Source of the DNA: Streptomyces sp. CB02980
GTDB taxonomy: Bacteria; Actinomycetota; Actinomycetes; Streptomycetales; Streptomycetaceae
Direction: 5' to 3'
DNA: 64,000 bases
Assembly (NCBI RefSeq): GCF_014451325.2
Contig: NZ_JACSCH020000002.1
Coordinates: forward strand, 1 to 64,000
In this document: positions 60,130-64,000 of the stretch, one piece after another
Numbering within the stretch: position 1 is the stretch's first letter
How the letters are laid out: the number at the start of each line of letters is the position of its first letter
The notes under the pieces: model-generated
Database searches by the model: none
The model's input: only the letters and a program-made list of their open reading frames with translations
Told to the model about the DNA's origin: nothing
Translations under genes and position numbers: made by a program

Positions 60130-62586
60130 ATGGCTCTCCCCAGACGACAGATGCTCGCCCTCGCCGGTGCCACACCGGTCCTCTCCTTCCTTCCCGGAAC
60201 CGCCGCGGCGGCGCCGCCGCCCACGGAGGGGGCCGGCCCCGGGCCCACGGGTGCAGGGGACACCACCGATCCGTACGACTCCCTCCTCGCCCGGGCCGAA
60301 CAGGAGCTCACCGGCGGCGCCTTCGACCCCGCGGACCCGGACTTCGCCGCCGCGCTCGCCGCCCTGGAGACCGAGGCCGCCACCTGGTGGGAGCGGCTCG
60401 ACACCACGCCGGGCCGGAAGGCGCTCTGGGCCGACCTCTCCCCCGCCTCCGACCCCGGCATGTTCGGCCAGAGCTATCCGCGACTGCGCACGATCGCGAC
60501 CGCCTGGGCGACCCCCGGCACCACGCTGACCGGCCGCGGTGACGTACTCGACACCCTCCTGGAGGCGCTGCGGTTCCTGGGCACCGTCGGCTACCACCCG
60601 GGGCGCGCCGAGACCGGCAACTGGTGGTTCTGGGAGATCGGTGCGCCCCGCGCGCTGATGGACACCTGTGTGCTGCTGCGCGCCCGTCTGTCGCCGGCCG
60701 ACCTCGCCGCGTATGTCGCCGCCGTGGCCCGGTTCTGCGCGAACCCCGACCGCCGTACGAACATCCCGTCCCTGGCCGAGACCGGCGCCAACCGGGCCGA
60801 CAAGGCCGTCATCGTGGCGCTGCGGGGCCTCCTCGCCCGGGACCCCGCCGCACTGGTCCTCGCCCGTGACGGCCTCTCCGACGTGCGGGACGGCGGGCGC
60901 AACAGTCTCTTCCGGTACGTCACGTCCGGGGACGGCTTCTACGAGGACGGGTCGTTCGTCCAGCACGGCAGCGTCGCCTACACGGGGACGTACGGCAGTG
61001 TCCTCCTCGGCGGTGCGGGACAGCTCATCGCGCTGCTCGCCGGTTCGGAGTGGGCGGTGTCCGACCCCGCGGTGACCGTGCTGTACGAGGCGGTGGAGCG
61101 GTCGTTCGCCCCGGTGGTCTTCGACGGGGTGATGATGGACGCCGTCCGTGGCCGGGCGGTGTCGCGCGAGCGGTCCCGGGACCACCACGACGGGGCGGCC
61201 ACCGTCAGCCGCGTCCTCCAGCTCGCCGCGGGCGCGCCGGCCGGCCACGCCGAGCGCTGGCGGTCCCTCGCGAAGGGCTGGATCCTCCGCAACGAGGCGA
61301 CTCCCTACAAGGGGCTCGTGGGCATTCCGGCGCTCGCGCGTGCCAAGGCCGTCCTCGACGACCCCGCGGTGCGACCGGCCGCGCGGCCGGCGGGGCACGT
61401 GGTCCTCGCCGACATGGACCGGGTCGTGCACCGGCGGCCGGGCTGGGCCTGCGCGCTGTCCCTGTCGTCGCGGCGCATCGCCGCGTACGAGGCGGGCAAC
61501 GGCGAGAACCTGCACGGCTGGTACACCGGTGACGGCATGACCTGTCTCTACGACGGCGACGACCCTTCGACCTTCGGTGACGGCTTCTGGCCGACCGTCG
61601 ACCCGTACCGCCTTCCCGGTACGACCGTGGACACCCGCGTCCGCGCGGATCTCGGGACGAGCCCCGGCACCAGCACGTACCGCCCCACGAACGCCGTGGC
61701 GGGCGGTGCCGCGCTCGACGGCCGGTTCGGCGCGGCGGCCATGGAACTGGCGGCCCAGGACAGCACGCTGCGGGCCCGGAAGGCGTGGTTCTTCCTCGAC
61801 GACGCCGTCGTGGCGCTGGGCGCGGACATCACGGCGAGCGACGGCCGGACCGTCGAGACCGTCGTCGAGAACCGGAACCTCCACGCCGACGGACGGCAGC
61901 GCTTCACCGTCGACGGCCGCCGGCAGCCCGACGAACAGGGCCGGCGGGCCGACCTCTCGGGCGCCCGCTGGGCCCATCTGGAGGGCTTCGGCGGCTTCGT
62001 GTTCCCTCGCCCGCCCCGTGGTGAGGTCGCCGCGGCGGGTTCGCTGAACGCGCTCCGAGAAGAACGCACCGGCACCTGGCGTGCGCTCAACACCGGCGCG
62101 GACACCGGCGGCAGCAGCACCCCCGTCACCCGTCGCTACCTCACCCTCTGGTTCGACCACGGCCCCTCCCCCTCGTCCGCGTCCTACTCCTACGTCCTGC
62201 TCCCCGGCGCGAGCGCCGTCGCGACCGGCGTCTGGTCGCTCTCCCGCCCCGTCGTCGTGGTCGCCAACAACGCCACCGCGCAGGCCGTCGAGGCCCACCG
62301 GCACGGGCTGCTCGCCGCGCACTTCTGGCAGGCCGGAACCGCGGGCGGCCTCTCCTCCTCGGGCCCCGGCACCGTGCTGGTACGCCGCGCCGGGCGTCAT
62401 GTGTCGGTGGCGGTCGCCGACCCCGGGCGTACGGGAACGGAGCTCACCGTCGAACTCCCCTTCCGCGTCCGCCGCGTGGTCCGCGCCGACGACACGGTGA
62501 CCGTCACACCGGGCGGCCGCACCGTGCTCACGGTCCGGGTCGGCGGATCACGGGGCCACAGCCACACGGCCGAACTGGTCCAGTGA
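60130..62586 (+). CDS. Secreted polysaccharide lyase family 8 (hyaluronate/chondroitin/xanthan lyase type)
   Basis: An 818-residue exported lyase cleaving uronic-acid polymers by beta-elimination. Signal MALPRRQMLALAGATPVLSF. The alpha/alpha toroid contains the aromatic patch NWWFWE (~164), Asn221 in TGANRADK, His279 and Tyr288 in EDGSFVQHGSVAYTGTYG, and Arg342 in RGRAVSRE. The His-Tyr (9) and His-Arg (63) spacings equal those of Arthrobacter chondroitinase AC from memory. The C-terminal half is the super-sandwich beta region. Exact substrate (hyaluronan, chondroitin, xanthan) is open. ATG 60130 has GGAGG 10 bases upstream. The 72-bp gap before it holds a CT-rich tract. Confidence 0.93.
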   Translation: MALPRRQMLALAGATPVLSFLPGTAAAAPPPTEGAGPGPTGAGDTTDPYDSLLARAEQELTGGAFDPADPDFAAALAALETEAATWWERLDTTPGRKALWADLSPASDPGMFGQSYPRLRTIATAWATPGTTLTGRGDVLDTLLEALRFLGTVGYHPGRAETGNWWFWEIGAPRALMDTCVLLRARLSPADLAAYVAAVARFCANPDRRTNIPSLAETGANRADKAVIVALRGLLARDPAALVLARDGLSDVRDGGRNSLFRYVTSGDGFYEDGSFVQHGSVAYTGTYGSVLLGGAGQLIALLAGSEWAVSDPAVTVLYEAVERSFAPVVFDGVMMDAVRGRAVSRERSRDHHDGAATVSRVLQLAAGAPAGHAERWRSLAKGWILRNEATPYKGLVGIPALARAKAVLDDPAVRPAARPAGHVVLADMDRVVHRRPGWACALSLSSRRIAAYEAGNGENLHGWYTGDGMTCLYDGDDPSTFGDGFWPTVDPYRLPGTTVDTRVRADLGTSPGTSTYRPTNAVAGGAALDGRFGAAAMELAAQDSTLRARKAWFFLDDAVVALGADITASDGRTVETVVENRNLHADGRQRFTVDGRRQPDEQGRRADLSGARWAHLEGFGGFVFPRPPRGEVAAAGSLNALREERTGTWRALNTGADTGGSSTPVTRRYLTLWFDHGPSPSSASYSYVLLPGASAVATGVWSLSRPVVVVANNATAQAVEAHRHGLLAAHFWQAGTAGGLSSSGPGTVLVRRAGRHVSVAVADPGRTGTELTVELPFRVRRVVRADDTVTVTPGGRTVLTVRVGGSRGHSHTAELVQ

Positions 62587-62612
62587 CCGTCCGGCCCCCG
62601 AAAGGAGCCCTC

Positions 62613-64000
62613 GTGCCGCCGTCCCCGCCCGCACCCCCGTCCGTGTCCCCGCCCGCCCCGCATCTGCGCCTGCCACCGACCGACCGCGTCCTGTCCCCCC
62701 GTACCGGCTGGACGCGGGCCCACTGGGAGGCGCTCGCCGACCGGCAGTTGGAGGCCCTCGTCCCGTACGCCACTCCCGGGTTCGCGCAGTACCGCCTGCC
62801 GGGGCGCACCAGCTGGTCGGGCGTCGTCTCGGACGGCCTCGAAGGGTACGCACGCTCATTCCTGCTCGCCTCCTTCCGGATCGCCGGCGCGGACGGAAAG
62901 GTCGACCCGCACCTCATCGAAAGGTATACGCGGGGTCTGACAGCGGGCACTCTGCGTGACGGGCCCAAAGCCTGGCCGGTGCTCACCGACTGCTCGCAGC
63001 AGATGGTGGAGGCGGCCTCCGTCGCCATCGGTCTGCACGAGACGCGCCCGTGGATCTGGGACACGCTCGACACCGCGGTCCAGGAGCGGGTGGTCGAGTG
63101 GCTCTCGGGCTTCGTGGGGGCCCGCACCTGGGACAACAACTGGCGTCTCTTCCAGGTGGTGTCGGAGCAGTTCCTCGCCTCCGTCGGCGCGCCGTACCGC
63201 CGGGAGGACATCGAGGGCGGCCTGGAGCGGATCGAGGACTGGTACGTCGGCGACGGCTGGTACAGCGACGGCGACGGCCGCAACTTCGACTACTACATCG
63301 GCTGGGCCATGCACCTGTACCCGCTGTTGTGGGCCCGGATGGCCGGGCCGGACGGGGACGGCGGCAGGGGCGCGGTCTACCGGGAGCGGCTGGCCCTGTT
63401 CCTGTCCACGTACCCGGAGTTCTTCGGGGCCGACGGGGCGCCCGTCCACCAGGGGCGCTCCCTGACGTACCGGTTCGCCGCGACGGCGCCGGTGTGGCTC
63501 GGCGCCCTCGCCGACTGCACTCCGCTGGCCCCCGGTCTCACCCGGCGCCTCGCGTCGGGCACGGCGCGGCACTTCGTGGAGCGCGGTGTGCCGGACGAGC
63601 GGGGTCTGCTGCCCCTGGGGTGGTACGGCACCCATCTGCCGACGACCCAGCCGTACTCGGGACCGGCCTCCCCGTACTGGGCGAGCAAGGCCTTCCTCGG
63701 TCTGCTGCTGCCCGCGGACCATCCCGTGTGGACGGAGCGCGAGCAGCCCCTGCCCGTGGAGGAGGGCACGCGGTACACGGCGCTGCCCGCCCCCGGCTGG
63801 CTGCTCCACGGCACCCCGCACGACGGCATCGTCCGGCTCGTCAACCACGGCAGCGACCACAATCCGCCCGACGGTCCCGGCGAGGACGACCCGCACTACG
63901 CGAAGTTCGCGTACTCGACGGCCACGGCACCGGAGTCGGCCGCCCACGCCTGGGCGCGCACCGTGGACGGCCATCTGGCGCTGCTCGCGACGGACGGCAC
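62613..64000 (+). CDS. DUF2264-family protein (partial, runs off right edge)
   Basis: At least 462 residues of a helical-barrel protein of the DUF2264 family, often found in polysaccharide-utilisation loci: SGVVSDGLEGYARSFLLA, WPVLTDCSQQMVEAASVAIG, NNWRLFQVVSEQFL, GWYSDGDGRNFDYYIGW, HQGRSLTYRFAAT, GPASPYWASKAFLGLLLP. The (alpha/alpha)6 folds of this group resemble unsaturated-glucuronyl hydrolases and heparinases, so it may act on the disaccharides released by PL8 (inference). No signal peptide is visible; a Pro-rich tail leads in. GTG 62613 has AAAGGAG 5 bases upstream and starts 27 bp after the PL8 stop. Cut by the window end. Confidence 0.87.
   Translation, partial: MPPSPPAPPSVSPPAPHLRLPPTDRVLSPRTGWTRAHWEALADRQLEALVPYATPGFAQYRLPGRTSWSGVVSDGLEGYARSFLLASFRIAGADGKVDPHLIERYTRGLTAGTLRDGPKAWPVLTDCSQQMVEAASVAIGLHETRPWIWDTLDTAVQERVVEWLSGFVGARTWDNNWRLFQVVSEQFLASVGAPYRREDIEGGLERIEDWYVGDGWYSDGDGRNFDYYIGWAMHLYPLLWARMAGPDGDGGRGAVYRERLALFLSTYPEFFGADGAPVHQGRSLTYRFAATAPVWLGALADCTPLAPGLTRRLASGTARHFVERGVPDERGLLPLGWYGTHLPTTQPYSGPASPYWASKAFLGLLLPADHPVWTEREQPLPVEEGTRYTALPAPGWLLHGTPHDGIVRLVNHGSDHNPPDGPGEDDPHYAKFAYSTATAPESAAHAWARTVDGHLALLATDG

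Noticed and set aside
1..64000. tRNA, rRNA, CRISPR array, transposase, phage or riboswitch
   Set aside because: None was recognised on either strand. The repeats found are short tandem or palindromic elements explained above.

Overview
The window is high-GC DNA with actinomycete gene structure: strong third-codon-position GC, many GTG starts, frequent 4-base ATGA/GTGA start-stop overlaps, twin-arginine and lipoprotein signals, rare TTA codons, and a LAXTG wall-anchored protein. It looks like an accessory part of a Streptomyces chromosome. No tRNA, rRNA, CRISPR array, transposase or phage gene was recognised.

Region 1 (1-12235, minus strand) is the promoter-proximal end of a biosynthetic cluster that continues past the left edge. 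In transcription order it holds a dimodular NRPS (C-A-PCP-C-A). The second adenylation domain carries both a luciferase-like monooxygenase and a methyltransferase insertion. The end of that same adenylation domain lies on the next protein, fused to a carrier domain and a thioester reductase. A cytochrome P450 and an acyltransferase-carrier protein (cut by the window edge) follow. Binding-pocket reading suggests serine, then glycine. The NRPS has two TTA codons (codons 8 and 61), so its translation probably depends on bldA.

Region 2 (12236-29042) is mixed metabolism: a secreted M1 peptidase, a GNAT acetyltransferase, a GlxA-type regulator, a hydrolase-TetR pair facing a perfect 21-bp palindrome in front of a secreted alkylsulfatase, a GH1/MFS sugar pair, a LAXTG surface protein with a nuclease-like motif, a small hypothetical gene, and a three-gene operon for a GMC dehydrogenase with a predicted [3Fe-4S] ligand set.

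Region 3 (29043-46890) is rich in secreted enzymes: a GH114-like lipoprotein, a 1324-residue beta-helix/FN3/F5-8C protein behind a perfect palindrome, a sigma-factor-like protein fused through a membrane segment to a CAP domain, a two-domain laccase, a ThuA-sugar dehydrogenase, and its coupled cupredoxin-DUF1080 partner. A GAF/PP2C/HATPase stress phosphatase, a PadR-membrane protein pair and a diacylglycerol-kinase-like protein follow.

Region 4 (46969-64000) reads as one glycan/glycoprotein utilisation locus around a LacI regulator. One arm (minus) is LplB-LplC-binding lipoprotein-M1 peptidase-beta-helix protein-Gfo/Idh oxidoreductase. The other arm (plus) is a 2-hydroxyacid dehydrogenase-LacI, then an M60-like peptidase-PL8 lyase-DUF2264 protein. 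Three promoters, one for each transcription unit, all carry the same CGCTTAC half-operator within or just downstream of the promoter. The locus therefore looks like a coordinated system for stripping, importing and processing an acidic glycoconjugate.
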